From NCBI GenBank assembly GCA_016795145.1, contig JAEUII010000313.1, positions 1 to 64,000 of the forward strand: a DNA stretch of 64,000 nucleotides, written 5' to 3'. Positions 53,228-62,790 of the stretch are shown here, piece after piece. The first letter of the stretch is position 1. Each line of letters begins with the position of its first letter. Origin of the DNA: Planctomycetaceae bacterium (lineage in GTDB: Bacteria; Planctomycetota; Planctomycetia; Planctomycetales; Planctomycetaceae). The notes below the pieces were generated by a model that was given only the letters and a program-made list of their open reading frames with translations, ran no database searches and was not told where the DNA came from. The translations under genes were made by a program, and so were the position numbers.

Positions 53228-56200
53228 TTATACGGATGCAACCGCAGTCTGGTGAGTCTGTGTTAACTCTTCATGCGGCTCCACCAGTGGAATCTCTTCC
53301 GCAGATTCGCTAACTACCCGTTGCGCTGCCCGTAGACCAAACAACCAGAACAGAGCTGGGTGAACGAAGAAGTCGAGAAGTGTCGAACTTATGACACCAC
53401 CTAGTATCACAGTCGCGACAGGGTAGAGGATTTCTTTGCCTGGCTCGCCAGCCGCAAGAACCAACGGGACGAGTCCAATGCCTGCGGTCAACGCTGTCAT
53501 CAAAACAGGTGCCAGTCGTTCCAGCCCTGCTCGAATGATCATGGAGTGCGACCAGGTCTCGCCCTCGTATTTCACTAGATGCAGGTAGTGATTTAGCAAC
53601 AAGATGCCGTTTCGGGATGCGATGCCGGCCAGAGAAATGAAGCCCACCATCGCCGCGATTGTCAGCGTCTGTCCTGTCAGCACCAGTGCCGCAACGCTGC
53701 CAATAAAGGCCATCGGCAACGCGGCCATCACCTGGAGACTCAGGTTGACGGATCGAAACATGGCGTACAGCGTCAGGAACACGCCCACAAGAGAGACGAC
53801 GAAAAGCACTCCCAATATCCGACTGGCTTCCTTCTGACTTTGAAACTGTCCACCATATTCCACAAAGTAGCCGGGTGGCAAACTCGCGGCAATGGGGTCC
53901 AGCTTCTTCTGGATATCCGTCACAACGTCCACCACACCACGTTCACTCACATTGCATTGCAGGACGATTCTGCGTCGGACATTCTCGCGATTGATCGTAT
54001 TGGGACCGCCTGCTTCATAGATGTTCGCTACCGATTCCAACGGAACGGTTCCACCTTCGGGCAGATCAATGGAGAGGCGTCGTAATGCTTCGAGATCTTC
54101 GCGATCCTTATTGTCAAACCGGACCAGTAAATCGAAAGTACGCTGTCCCTCAAGGACTTCGGAGACCACAACACCGTTGAGTGCTGTTTCAATAAACTGG
54201 TTGACCTGATTGGCTGTAAGGCCATTCAATGCCAATTTTTCGCGTTTGAGTTCAATCCTCAACTGAGGGATCAGGACCTGCGGCTCCAGCATGAGGTCCG
54301 CTACCCCTGGGACAGACTTGATCGCCTGCTCCATCTCCTGTGCCTTTCGCCGCAGAAGATCCAGGTCATCTCCGTAGATTTTGATTCCGATTTGGGCCTT
54401 TACTCCCGACAGCATGTGCGAGATCAAATGGGAAATCGGCTGTTCAACGGCTGAAACCACACCAGGTATATCGGCCATGGCTTCCCGAATTTCATTGATC
54501 TGCTCCTCTCGGGTCAGGCGTGAAGTTTGGTCTAAATCGATAATGAATTCACTTGTGTTCACTCCTTCGGCATGCTCGTCGAGTTCCGCTCGTCCAGTGC
54601 GTCGACCAACCCTGACAACATCCTGTACCTGCATCAACCGTTGTTCGCATCGAACGGCAATACTATTCGAAACTGCTAGAGACGTTCCTGGCGGGAGCAC
54701 CACATTGAGCTGGATGGAGCCTTCGTTAAACGGTGGAAGGAAGTCACGTTCCAGATTGATGACAAACAGACCAGAAATCAGCACACTCACAACCACAACC
54801 GAAAGATTGAGTCGTGGATACGACAGACTGAAGCGAATGACCCGATCGGCAATACCCTTTAGAATTCGTAGAAGAAATCCATCTTCGCCATGCTCTGACA
54901 GTCTTGCGTGACCAAGCAGCAAGTACGACAGCACCGGTGTCACGGTCAGAGAAACCAGCAGCGACGCTGCGATCGAAACGATATAGGCCACCCCCAGCGG
55001 GGCAAACAAGCGTCCTTCCATGCCAGTCAACGCAAACAGCGGAATGAAGACGATGCAAACAATGATCGTGCTGAAAACGATCGAGTTTCGAACTTCGGTA
55101 CTTGCCTGAAACACAATCAGTAACGGGTGCTTTGGTTTCTTGGAGTGCCGGTTCTCTTTGAGTCGCCGGAAGATGTTCTCCACGTCAACAATGGCATCGT
55201 CGACTAGTTCGCCCAGTGCGACGGCGAGACCACCCAGCGTCATCGTGTTGATTGACATTCCAGCCGCTGCAAAGACCACAGCAGTAATGACCAGCGACAA
55301 AGGGATCGCAGTCAGCGTGATAAATGTTGTGCGGATGTTCATCAAAAACAGAACCAGAATGATGACCACCAGAATAACCCCGTCGCGCAACGCTTCGACA
55401 ACATTCTCAATGGCACGATCGATAAATGACTTCTGTGAATACAAAGGAATCACTCGCAGATCTTTTGGAAGTGACGGCCCGAGTTCTGCAATGGCCCGAG
55501 TAACATTGTCTGTTACGGCGCGAGTGTCTGCGCCGGGCTGCTTGTTGATGGTGAGTACCACGCTCGGACCGCCAGACCAATCACCCGGCTCCTCCACGCC
55601 ACCATCAGTCGCCCGTTGATAAGCTGCACTGTCACCTCGTTTCACCTGCCCGCCCGCAACAATCCGTGCGACCTGAGGAAGCATCACCGGACGGCCCTCA
55701 CGAATTGTCACCACGACTTGTTCGAGATCTTCGACGCTTTGGACTCGGCCAAGTGCTCGTACCAACAGTTCATTAGGCCCCTGCTGATCCAGATACCCGC
55801 CCGTTGCGTTCTCATTGCTGTTGACGACGGCATCTTTGACTTGTTGCAGTGAAACACCGAAGCGAAGCAACTCCTCCGGATTGACCAGGACTTGAAACTG
55901 TTTCCTGTTCCCACCCATTGTGAAGACCTGAGCAACTCCCGGAATTGTCAGAAGGCGCTGGCGTACGCCCCAGTCTGCGAGAGTTCGCAGTTCCAGGGGA
56001 TCAGTCTTCCCGTCATCGCTGTACATTCCGAGCATCAGGATCTGACCCATGATCGAGGAGATCGGAGCCAACTGGGGTGTGACGCCATCTGGAAGTCGCC
56101 CCTGCATCAACTGCAGCCGCTCATTCACGACCTGTCGATCGTTGTAGATATCCGTATTGAAACCAAACTCGACGTAGATCACTGAAATCCCAACGCCAGA

Positions 56201-56455
56201 CGAACTGCGAACAGCTTCAACGCCATTCGCTCCATTCAGAGCAGTCTCAATTGGGAAGGTGATCAGCGATTCGACTTCCTCCGGCGAAAGTCCCGGAGCC
56301 TCGGTCATCACGACAACTCTCGGCCGATTCAGGTCCGGAAACACGTCGATCGGCGTATTCAGAGCCAGATAACTGCCGTATCCTATCACCAGCAGTGCAG
56401 CGGCAAGCACCAACATTCGCTGGCGAAGCGCAAAACGAATAATCGCATTCAACAT
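53228..56455 (-). CDS. heavy-metal RND efflux pump (CzcA/CusA-like)
   Basis: The 1075-residue pump has the full RND layout: DVFPDLNRPRVV near 37-48, PGLSPEEVESLITFPIE, twelve membrane helices and helix 4 with GELVDDAIVDVEN. It shares this motif with the pump at 18309-21413. The adaptor gene lies 14 nt upstream. It is predicted to export metals using the proton gradient. Substrate is unknown; the His-rich adaptor suggests Zn, Co, Ni or Cu. Confidence 0.93.
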   Translation of the reverse strand: MLNAIIRFALRQRMLVLAAALLVIGYGSYLALNTPIDVFPDLNRPRVVVMTEAPGLSPEEVESLITFPIETALNGANGVEAVRSSSGVGISVIYVEFGFNTDIYNDRQVVNERLQLMQGRLPDGVTPQLAPISSIMGQILMLGMYSDDGKTDPLELRTLADWGVRQRLLTIPGVAQVFTMGGNRKQFQVLVNPEELLRFGVSLQQVKDAVVNSNENATGGYLDQQGPNELLVRALGRVQSVEDLEQVVVTIREGRPVMLPQVARIVAGGQVKRGDSAAYQRATDGGVEEPGDWSGGPSVVLTINKQPGADTRAVTDNVTRAIAELGPSLPKDLRVIPLYSQKSFIDRAIENVVEALRDGVILVVIILVLFLMNIRTTFITLTAIPLSLVITAVVFAAAGMSINTMTLGGLAVALGELVDDAIVDVENIFRRLKENRHSKKPKHPLLIVFQASTEVRNSIVFSTIIVCIVFIPLFALTGMEGRLFAPLGVAYIVSIAASLLVSLTVTPVLSYLLLGHARLSEHGEDGFLLRILKGIADRVIRFSLSYPRLNLSVVVVSVLISGLFVINLERDFLPPFNEGSIQLNVVLPPGTSLAVSNSIAVRCEQRLMQVQDVVRVGRRTGRAELDEHAEGVNTSEFIIDLDQTSRLTREEQINEIREAMADIPGVVSAVEQPISHLISHMLSGVKAQIGIKIYGDDLDLLRRKAQEMEQAIKSVPGVADLMLEPQVLIPQLRIELKREKLALNGLTANQVNQFIETALNGVVVSEVLEGQRTFDLLVRFDNKDREDLEALRRLSIDLPEGGTVPLESVANIYEAGGPNTINRENVRRRIVLQCNVSERGVVDVVTDIQKKLDPIAASLPPGYFVEYGGQFQSQKEASRILGVLFVVSLVGVFLTLYAMFRSVNLSLQVMAALPMAFIGSVAALVLTGQTLTIAAMVGFISLAGIASRNGILLLNHYLHLVKYEGETWSHSMIIRAGLERLAPVLMTALTAGIGLVPLVLAAGEPGKEILYPVATVILGGVISSTLLDFFVHPALFWLFGLRAAQRVVSESAEEIPLVEPHEELTQTHQTAVASV

Positions 56456-56469
56456 GGCTGGCTCCTGAA

Positions 56470-57990
56470 TTAATGGTTGTGTCCGGCATGTGGGTCAACA
56501 CCGCCGCCAGACTTGTTCTTCAGAGCCATTTGCATCTGATGCGCACCTCGCTGTGCGACTACGTCTCCGGGAAAGAGCGAACCATCGCTGGCTATGACTG
56601 CGTGCGATGAATCGCGATACCGCACGTGAACGGGAACTCGGTCAAAATGCTTTCCGTTCTGCTGAAAGACGAATGATTCAGCACCCTCGCGAGCGATCGC
56701 CTCTACTGGCAATACGATTTGCTCAGTCCACTCTTCGACCGGAACTCGCAATTGAACTCGCTGCCCTGGGCGATATTTCCAGTCCAGAAAACGCTGACCG
56801 TTGGGAGAAGGCATTTCTCTGGCAACTTCATTCGGAAGTCGAACAAAGAACGATAGCGCTCGTGACTCCACATCAATATCGCTGGCCGAATAGACGAGAT
56901 CCAGATCCTCGACTTTCTGGATTGAGTTTCCAGCACCTTCGAACAGAGCGGTAATCTTCCAGTTTCGCTGGCCACTTTGCGACAACATCTCCACATCTTG
57001 TTCGAACGCATTCCCCTGAATGTAGAGTTCCGAATAATCTGCCAGCACAGCCAGCGTTGTCCCGGCAGAGACAGTCTCACCTTTGTGAACAAGAACCTCC
57101 TGAAGGATGAGCGGTGTATCATCCACGTCGTCGGCAACATGTGGTGCTTCACCAACCAACTGGGCGCGTTCCGATGTCACCGATACAGGACGAACGGCCG
57201 TGCTTGACAACTGGAGTTCATCTTCACCATGACCATCTCGGCCAGGCGCAACAATCTGAAGGTCTCGCAGAAGGCGTCGATTCTTGGTGATGTCTTCAAT
57301 CTGACGCTCTGACAGTCCATGCAATCGCAGGGCTTCTTTTTGAGCACCTAAGAGGACTTCGAGCTTTTCTTTAGCGTACTGTCTCTCCAGCAAGGTCTTC
57401 TGCGGAACGGCCCCATCTTGAGTCGCCTTTGTGAGACGCATGATCTCGCGATTTTCAACGTCAAGTTCCCCAACGGTTCGCAAGAGATCTGTTTGCGTCG
57501 ACACGAGCGCCTCCGCGGTGATTCGCAGTTGAAACAGCAGCGTTCCCGGCTTCACAGCTTCGCCCTGAACGGCGTGAACGTGGGTTATCACGGCTGCCAT
57601 TGGCGTCGAGATCTCAACGCGAGTTCGACCGGGGCGTTCCACAACCAGGCCAGGTACGGTGATGGAGCGGCGAAAAGTTTCAGCCCTGAGTGGTTGCAGG
57701 AATTCAGCAGTGAGCCCAATGTTTCCCTGTGCCTGAGCGGAGAGTTCCAGCGTCCCAGACTCGTCGCCTCCGTGATCATGTCCCGCGTGAGGATCTGCAG
57801 ATTCAGTCGCCGAGCCATGATCATGCTCATCAATGGCAGGCTTGCTTCGTTTTCCGGAGATGGTGCTTCGAACAACTTCCTGCGTCGGCTCCCACCAATG
57901 CGATCGCGTGGCATATCCGACGCCAACAGCGAGTAATGCGCAAACACCCCAAAACAGTTTTGTACGTAACAGAAGCGTGAAGAGTTTCAC
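56470..57990 (-). CDS. RND periplasmic adaptor with His-rich ends (CzcB-like)
   Basis: The start at the GTG at 57990 has GGGAG upstream; 506 residues with an N-terminal membrane anchor. His-rich stretches DEHDHG and HAGHDHGGDE lie before the adaptor core, and DPHAGHNH ends the protein. The core has the halves of a lipoyl domain and a coiled coil. CzcB-type adaptors bind metal with such His. It precedes the pump gene by 14 nt. Confidence 0.88.
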   Translation of the reverse strand: MKLFTLLLRTKLFWGVCALLAVGVGYATRSHWWEPTQEVVRSTISGKRSKPAIDEHDHGSATESADPHAGHDHGGDESGTLELSAQAQGNIGLTAEFLQPLRAETFRRSITVPGLVVERPGRTRVEISTPMAAVITHVHAVQGEAVKPGTLLFQLRITAEALVSTQTDLLRTVGELDVENREIMRLTKATQDGAVPQKTLLERQYAKEKLEVLLGAQKEALRLHGLSERQIEDITKNRRLLRDLQIVAPGRDGHGEDELQLSSTAVRPVSVTSERAQLVGEAPHVADDVDDTPLILQEVLVHKGETVSAGTTLAVLADYSELYIQGNAFEQDVEMLSQSGQRNWKITALFEGAGNSIQKVEDLDLVYSASDIDVESRALSFFVRLPNEVAREMPSPNGQRFLDWKYRPGQRVQLRVPVEEWTEQIVLPVEAIAREGAESFVFQQNGKHFDRVPVHVRYRDSSHAVIASDGSLFPGDVVAQRGAHQMQMALKNKSGGGVDPHAGHNH

Positions 57991-58150
57991 GTCATGGCTC
58001 CCGAGCAACGACCAGCAACACCGCGTGGTTGCGATATTCGAAAAGAATTAGACTGTGGTCGCCAGTGATCTCTTTTCGCCGCACATGCAGTGACGGCAGT
58101 GAATCAAACCGGCAAACGAACCAACCGAAGGGCAAGTTGGTCAATGGCTG

Positions 58151-58606
58151 CTAGATGAGCCAAACCTGGGAGCGCGCGCGCGGGCTCAAGACGCAAGGCG
58201 TGGCGATTCCTGACAGCAGCCAATTATCCAGAGAAGAGCTACATGGTGTAGGTTCGCTTGTCGCGAAATACACTTGATCAGGAGACAGTTCCGGGCTGGA
58301 AAAATCAACTTTCACGACCTCGGACACAACGAAAGTGCATTCATCCTCCCCACAAGGTGATTCGTTCTCGCGAGGACAACATGGGATTTCTGGACTGCCG
58401 GATTCACCGTGATGTGAACCACCGGGAGATTTGCACTCATGACTCTGAGATTCACGAGTGCCATGTCCACCGCAGTTGGAATAGATACTCGATGTCTCGG
58501 CGATTGCAGGACCCGCCATCGCGTGCGCATGGTGCCAACAACAACCAAAAATGCTGTGGAACAGCATCGTCAGCAGTGTTGAAACAATTGCAAGCGAACG
58601 GAACAT
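58151..58606 (-). CDS. small Cys/His-rich exported protein
   Basis: The 151-residue protein has a hydrophobic start (SLAIVSTLLTMLFHSIFG) and then CCWHHAHA, HGESGSPEIPCCPRENE and ESPCGEDEC, with more Cys later. It lies upstream of the adaptor and pump genes on the same strand, so it may be in their operon. Similar proteins lie at 51011 and 61226. No family recognised. Confidence 0.65.
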   Translation of the reverse strand: MFRSLAIVSTLLTMLFHSIFGCCWHHAHAMAGPAIAETSSIYSNCGGHGTRESQSHECKSPGGSHHGESGSPEIPCCPRENESPCGEDECTFVVSEVVKVDFSSPELSPDQVYFATSEPTPCSSSLDNWLLSGIATPCVLSPRARSQVWLI

Positions 58607-59080
58607 GAAATGGAATCCTGAACGGGAACAGTGGTGGCGAAGAGTCTAATGGAGCAAGTTGAATGCCTCAATACCAAATAGCAACTGTAAGGGCCAAATC
58701 CACTGCCAAGACCAGAATCCGGATTGATTTGATATCGGTATACACGAAGGATGGCCTCGAGGATTTAAGTTTGCTGACGTCGAATGCAGGAGTGACTGGT
58801 GAAGCACATATTGGGGATTTCCACAAAGCGGTGAGTGATACCATTCGGATGTCATGTGCGATCGAGATGAGGACATGTGATCTCGGGGGCACTGACCTGA
58901 ACCGAGGGTATTTTCACCCACCGGCAATTTCTGCCGCACGGCACGGCAACTGCATCCTGGTTTTCGTTGAACGACTTCCGGCTGCCTCCATTCTGCATCA
59001 CTGAGTGTTGCTGGATTCACCGAGTCGCACCCTCGCGGGCGGCGAAGGTCATCATTTCTGAAATAGTGAAAGGCTGAGTC
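58607..59080. other. intergenic region between divergent genes
   Basis: No supported gene. Open frames on both strands (for example + 58663-59004) lack recognisable motifs and overlap each other. The promoter of the exported protein at 58606 and that of the + strand gene at 59081 should lie here. Confidence 0.35.
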
Positions 59081-59458
59081 ATGAACAGGATTTTGATGAC
59101 TGCGGTAATTGTTTGCGGATTTGCAATGTTTGTCGGAAACGAGACGGTCCAAGCCGGACATGGCTGCGCTTATGGTGGCGGGTATGTCTACTCGGCTCCA
59201 GCCTATTTCTTTGCTCCAGCTTATTCGTATGCACCTCCTGTCTACTCATGCGCTCCAACATATCAGTCGGCATATGTCCAGCCTTCCTATGGCTACAGCA
59301 CAGGAATCAGCATTGGATTCGGCCATAGCCACCACGGTGGGCACGGAAGCTACTACGGAGGACATGGCGGACACTGCGGTGGTCACGGTTCACATTTCAG
59401 TGGCCACGGCGGTCATTTCGGAGGTCACCATAGAGGTCATCAAGGCGGACATCATTGA
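59081..59458 (+). CDS. exported Gly/Tyr/His-rich protein
   Basis: The 125-residue protein has a signal peptide (MNRILMTAVIVCGFAMFVGN) and then Tyr/Ala/Pro repeats (YSAPAYFFAPAYSYAPPVYS) and a Gly/His-rich tail (HHGGHGSYYGGHGGHCGGHG and similar). Low complexity and many His suggest a surface or matrix protein binding metal. It is followed by a terminator. It is on the strand opposite its neighbours. Confidence 0.7.
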   Translation: MNRILMTAVIVCGFAMFVGNETVQAGHGCAYGGGYVYSAPAYFFAPAYSYAPPVYSCAPTYQSAYVQPSYGYSTGISIGFGHSHHGGHGSYYGGHGGHCGGHGSHFSGHGGHFGGHHRGHQGGHH

Positions 59459-59481
59459 TTGATGATCACAACAAGCTCAGG

Positions 59482-59518
59482 AAGCCCGGCTCGTTGTCGA
59501 CAAGCCGGGCTTTATTCT
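59482..59518 (+). terminator. Rho-independent terminator
   Basis: AAGCCCGGCT at 59482-59491 pairs with AGCCGGGCTT at 59503-59512, then TTATT. It ends the Gly/Tyr/His-rich gene and can also serve the converging outer-membrane gene. Confidence 0.85.
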
Positions 59519-59527
59519 TGTACTGGG

Positions 59528-61066
59528 CTATTGTCCATTCAATGATTGATCACGAAGTCCGCTGTCAAACTCAGTGTCGCGGGTCGTATCGAGTCCCCCA
59601 ATCAAGACCTGGCCTTCGACTAGAACCAATGCCTTTGCAAGACTTAACTGAGCATTAACGTATTCCAGATTGGTTTCGAAGAAGGTCTTGCGTGCAATGA
59701 GCACCTGCAGGAAATCAAATTCTCCAGACTTGTAAGCCTGCTCTGCCAAGTCAAGGGTTTCCTGTGATCTTGGCAGGATTTCCCGAGAGTACTGATCGAC
59801 TGCGGCGGCAGCAGAGTCATAGTCACGGCTGACTTCGGCAATGCGAGCTTCGATCGATAACTCCGTCCGACGAACATCCTGTGAGGCTCTACAGAACTCG
59901 GCGTGGGCGGCTGCAATGTTTCCCTGATTCTTGTTGTGAATCGGCAACGGCAGCCCGACCTGAGTATTGATCATTCCCGAGCCAGTTCCATTGTCGCGAC
60001 CGGCTCCTACCAGGAGTGATAAATTGGGAATGGCTTGAGCCTGCTGCCTGTCAACGTTTGCGCGTGCCCGTGCCAGCCGTGCACGTGCTCCTTGTAGTTC
60101 AGGGCTGGAAGTGAGGATTTGCGTTTTGATGGCTGTCCAGTCTTTTGCCTCAGCCACATGCGTAAGCGAGCCATCTAAAGTTCCGGGTTGCACTTCTGGC
60201 ATTCCAGCGGTGGCCATAAGTTGTTTCCATGCTCCCGTGAATGCAGCAGAAGCCTGACGACGCTGAAGCTGAATCTGTTTGAGCTGAATTTCAGCTTGCA
60301 AAACCTCGGGGCGAGTTCCTTCTTTCGCATTCACTCGAGCCTCTGCGAAGCTCACTCCCGTGTTCGCTACGTCTTCAAATTCTGCGGCCAGCTCCATTCG
60401 TCGTTGTGCGGCGAGGGCTTCATAAAATCGTTGACGAATGTCGGTCAGAACCCGGAACCGCTGTGTTTCGACCTCCCACAATTGCGACTGAATTTCCTGA
60501 CTCAGAACACGTTGGTTCTTTCGTAATTTATCACCAAGCACAATGTCCTGTTCAATGAATGCCACATGCTGATCTGTTCCACGGTCGGCAAGCTGACTCG
60601 CCTGGTAGCCAACCACAGGATTGGGCCTTAACCCAACTTGACCTCGATATCCCATTGCTTTGTGAGCTGACGCTGAAGCCTGAAGGACCGCAGGATTCTG
60701 CTGCAGTGCCAGTGATTCAATTTCAGAGAGTGACCACTTCTGAAGATCGACGTTTGAGTCACTTGGGGTACTGGAGACATTCGCATCTTCAAGCTCGTGA
60801 CTCACAGGTTGAATATCCCTGGCATCGTTAACAGAGCCCGCAGAGGTAGGGGGAACTGATGGGCTGTAAGGCATCTCCGCAACGACATCCTTGGCTTCGG
60901 CTGGATGCAAAACGACTGATTTTGCATCGCCCTCACCCGCCCACGCACGATCAACATCTGATTGTGACAAGGGTAGAGAGGGTTTCGTTCTCGAAGCCGT
61001 GCATCCAGAACTGCAAATGACGATCACAAGGTAGAGAATTGTCCATTGAAATCTTGTCTTTGGCAT
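59528..61066 (-). CDS. TolC/CzcC-family outer-membrane factor lipoprotein
   Basis: The 512-residue protein has a lipoprotein signal ending VICSSGC, a Ser/Pro/Asp-rich linker and the duplicated coiled-coil outer-membrane factor fold (about 110-490), with LQAEIQLKQIQLQRRQAS and FLQVLIARKTFFETNLEYV. It is the third part of the second RND system, encoded 1 kb upstream of the adaptor gene rather than directly beside it. Confidence 0.88.
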   Translation of the reverse strand: MPKTRFQWTILYLVIVICSSGCTASRTKPSLPLSQSDVDRAWAGEGDAKSVVLHPAEAKDVVAEMPYSPSVPPTSAGSVNDARDIQPVSHELEDANVSSTPSDSNVDLQKWSLSEIESLALQQNPAVLQASASAHKAMGYRGQVGLRPNPVVGYQASQLADRGTDQHVAFIEQDIVLGDKLRKNQRVLSQEIQSQLWEVETQRFRVLTDIRQRFYEALAAQRRMELAAEFEDVANTGVSFAEARVNAKEGTRPEVLQAEIQLKQIQLQRRQASAAFTGAWKQLMATAGMPEVQPGTLDGSLTHVAEAKDWTAIKTQILTSSPELQGARARLARARANVDRQQAQAIPNLSLLVGAGRDNGTGSGMINTQVGLPLPIHNKNQGNIAAAHAEFCRASQDVRRTELSIEARIAEVSRDYDSAAAAVDQYSREILPRSQETLDLAEQAYKSGEFDFLQVLIARKTFFETNLEYVNAQLSLAKALVLVEGQVLIGGLDTTRDTEFDSGLRDQSLNGQ

Positions 61067-61225
61067 GTGATTGATCCCGAGAAAGCATCAAGCCGGGACG
61101 TTTGCATACGGCACATCAGCCTGCAATGTCCGGAATCTGATCTTGTTGTGAAGAAGGGCATCCGCGTTGAAGAACTTGCAGTCCGTAAGCTGCAGCCTAC
61201 CGATGACATGAGTCATGCGAATGGA

Positions 61226-61690
61226 TTAGACCTGCAGACGCAGGACTGCCCCCGGATCAATCTTCAGATGTGTGATTCTCCGACTCGACAGGAGGTTTGC
61301 TCGTTGCACATCACGCAGGCCCTCTCTCGGCCCAATCCCATTGCGTGTCGAAACACAGGATTTCAGGACAACATCAGCATTTTCGGTCTTCGAAGTTGCT
61401 GTGCCGAAGAAACGATGACAAATGGAATGACGTGAATCTGGGTCGAATGTGGACAGGTAATGCGTTCTATGAATTCGGCTGCCACCCAGAGAATGACGCG
61501 TCGACGCATGATGATGCGACGAGTGACTGCAACCCTCTAGCGAAACTTCTGAGTTCGTATTGTGCAACGTTGCGTTGACAAATCCGTGGCTGCACATCGC
61601 GCATCCACATGGCACGACTGATTGCCACGTGATTGAGAGGGCTACGATCAGAGTCACTATGTGTCGCGTAAGTTTCACTGAGGAATCCAT
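61226..61690 (-). CDS. small Cys/His-rich exported protein
   Basis: The start at 61690 gives 154 residues with a basic, hydrophobic segment (LTRHIVTLIVALSITWQSVV) and then CGCAMCSHG and GCSHSSHHHASTRH. The ribosome-binding site is weak, so the start is uncertain. It lies upstream of the CzcC-like gene on the same strand. It resembles the proteins at 51011 and 58151 in layout. Confidence 0.5.
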   Translation of the reverse strand: MDSSVKLTRHIVTLIVALSITWQSVVPCGCAMCSHGFVNATLHNTNSEVSLEGCSHSSHHHASTRHSLGGSRIHRTHYLSTFDPDSRHSICHRFFGTATSKTENADVVLKSCVSTRNGIGPREGLRDVQRANLLSSRRITHLKIDPGAVLRLQV

Positions 61691-62114
61691 TCCGCAGGAG
61701 TTGCAGTGGGGCGTCGGCGCCCGTCCGCCTTTAGCATCGACCACGTTGAATGGGCATTGCCACGAAAAGGGAGTGCTGTGCGGAAAATTCCAATTCTGCC
61801 ACCTATTCTGCAACACAGTCAGCACAGACGCTAGAGTTTGCCAGCGAGTCGTTAGCAGAACGCTCAGGTTGGGGTCGCAGCGAAACCACAACCGGCAAAA
61901 ACTCCCGCATCACAATGATTACGATAAGTCAAAATGAGCACACCCCATCACCTGAAAGTTGGCATTTGTTCTCATTCGACGTCAGAATTTACGGGGAAAT
62001 GCAGTGTTCTTGTCAATTTGAATTCCTGGCACGAAACGAGCGGGATAAAGACAACAGTTGTGGCAATCTGCCTCACAACGAAGTCCTCAAAACCATCGTC
62101 AAGGAGACGAAAAC
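61691..62114. other. intergenic region before the exported Gly/Tyr-rich gene
   Basis: No supported gene. AAGGAG at its right end is the ribosome-binding site of the gene at 62115. I see no other clear signal. Confidence 0.35.
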
Positions 62115-62648
62115 ATGTCCCATTTCAAAGTCCTCGTTTGCTCTTTCCTGTTAGCTGCGGCTGTTTCAGCATCTGCGAATGTACAAGCTGACCATCGTTA
62201 TTCTGTATTCCAAAATGCTGGCTGCGGTCGAAACAGCGGCTATGGCTCAGGAACTGGCTCGTATGGACTGAATGTCCCGGTTTACGCACCACATTCGAGT
62301 TCGAATGGGTACCAAAGCCAATGGAATACCGGTTACGGTGCGAATCAGCGATTCAATAGCGGACACTATTCGCCGGGGTACAGTGGTACCACACACATTC
62401 GAGACCAATACTCACGTCCTCAGAATTTCGGCTACTACCGAAACACTCGCGAATCCGCGTGGGGCAGCGATTCGTACGGCTACGGTGCTTCGAATTCGAA
62501 TCTCAGAACAAACACAGTTTACGACAGTATCCACGGCGACTACCATGCGGTCCCCATACAGCGTAACCGACCGACTTACAATGAATTCAGGGACGTTGAC
62601 CCTCTTTCGCATGAACGTCACGGGGTGAACCTGAATATTGGTTGGTAA
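62115..62648 (+). CDS. exported Tyr/Ser/Gly-rich protein
   Basis: The ATG at 62115 has AGGAG 8 nt upstream; 177 residues with a signal peptide (MSHFKVLVCSFLLAAAVSAS). The remainder is rich in Tyr, Ser, Gly and Asn (SGYGSGTGSYGLNVPVYAP; TGYGANQRFNSGHYSPGY). It ends with a conserved-looking segment YNEFRDVDPLSHERHGVNLN. It may be a matrix or surface protein. Terminator follows. Confidence 0.75.
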   Translation: MSHFKVLVCSFLLAAAVSASANVQADHRYSVFQNAGCGRNSGYGSGTGSYGLNVPVYAPHSSSNGYQSQWNTGYGANQRFNSGHYSPGYSGTTHIRDQYSRPQNFGYYRNTRESAWGSDSYGYGASNSNLRTNTVYDSIHGDYHAVPIQRNRPTYNEFRDVDPLSHERHGVNLNIGW

Positions 62649-62675
62649 TCAAGCCATGGCAAGTTTGATGAAGTG

Positions 62676-62706
62676 AAGGTTGCCGCTCAATGGCGGCAAC
62701 CTTTGT
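62676..62706 (+). terminator. Rho-independent terminator
   Basis: AGGTTGCCGC at 62677-62686 pairs with GCGGCAACCT at 62693-62702, then TTGTT. It ends the Tyr/Ser/Gly-rich gene. Confidence 0.8.
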
Positions 62707-62790
62707 TACTAAACTTCACGGCTAATGAACCTGTTTGAAATTGCTTTCTGAGTAACTCGTTTCTGTTTTCTTCCAGGACGGAGGTTTGAC

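Noticed and set aside
58663-59004. 113-residue + strand frame
   Set aside because: No recognisable motif and no clear ribosome-binding site; it overlaps frames on the other strand, so it is left as intergenic.
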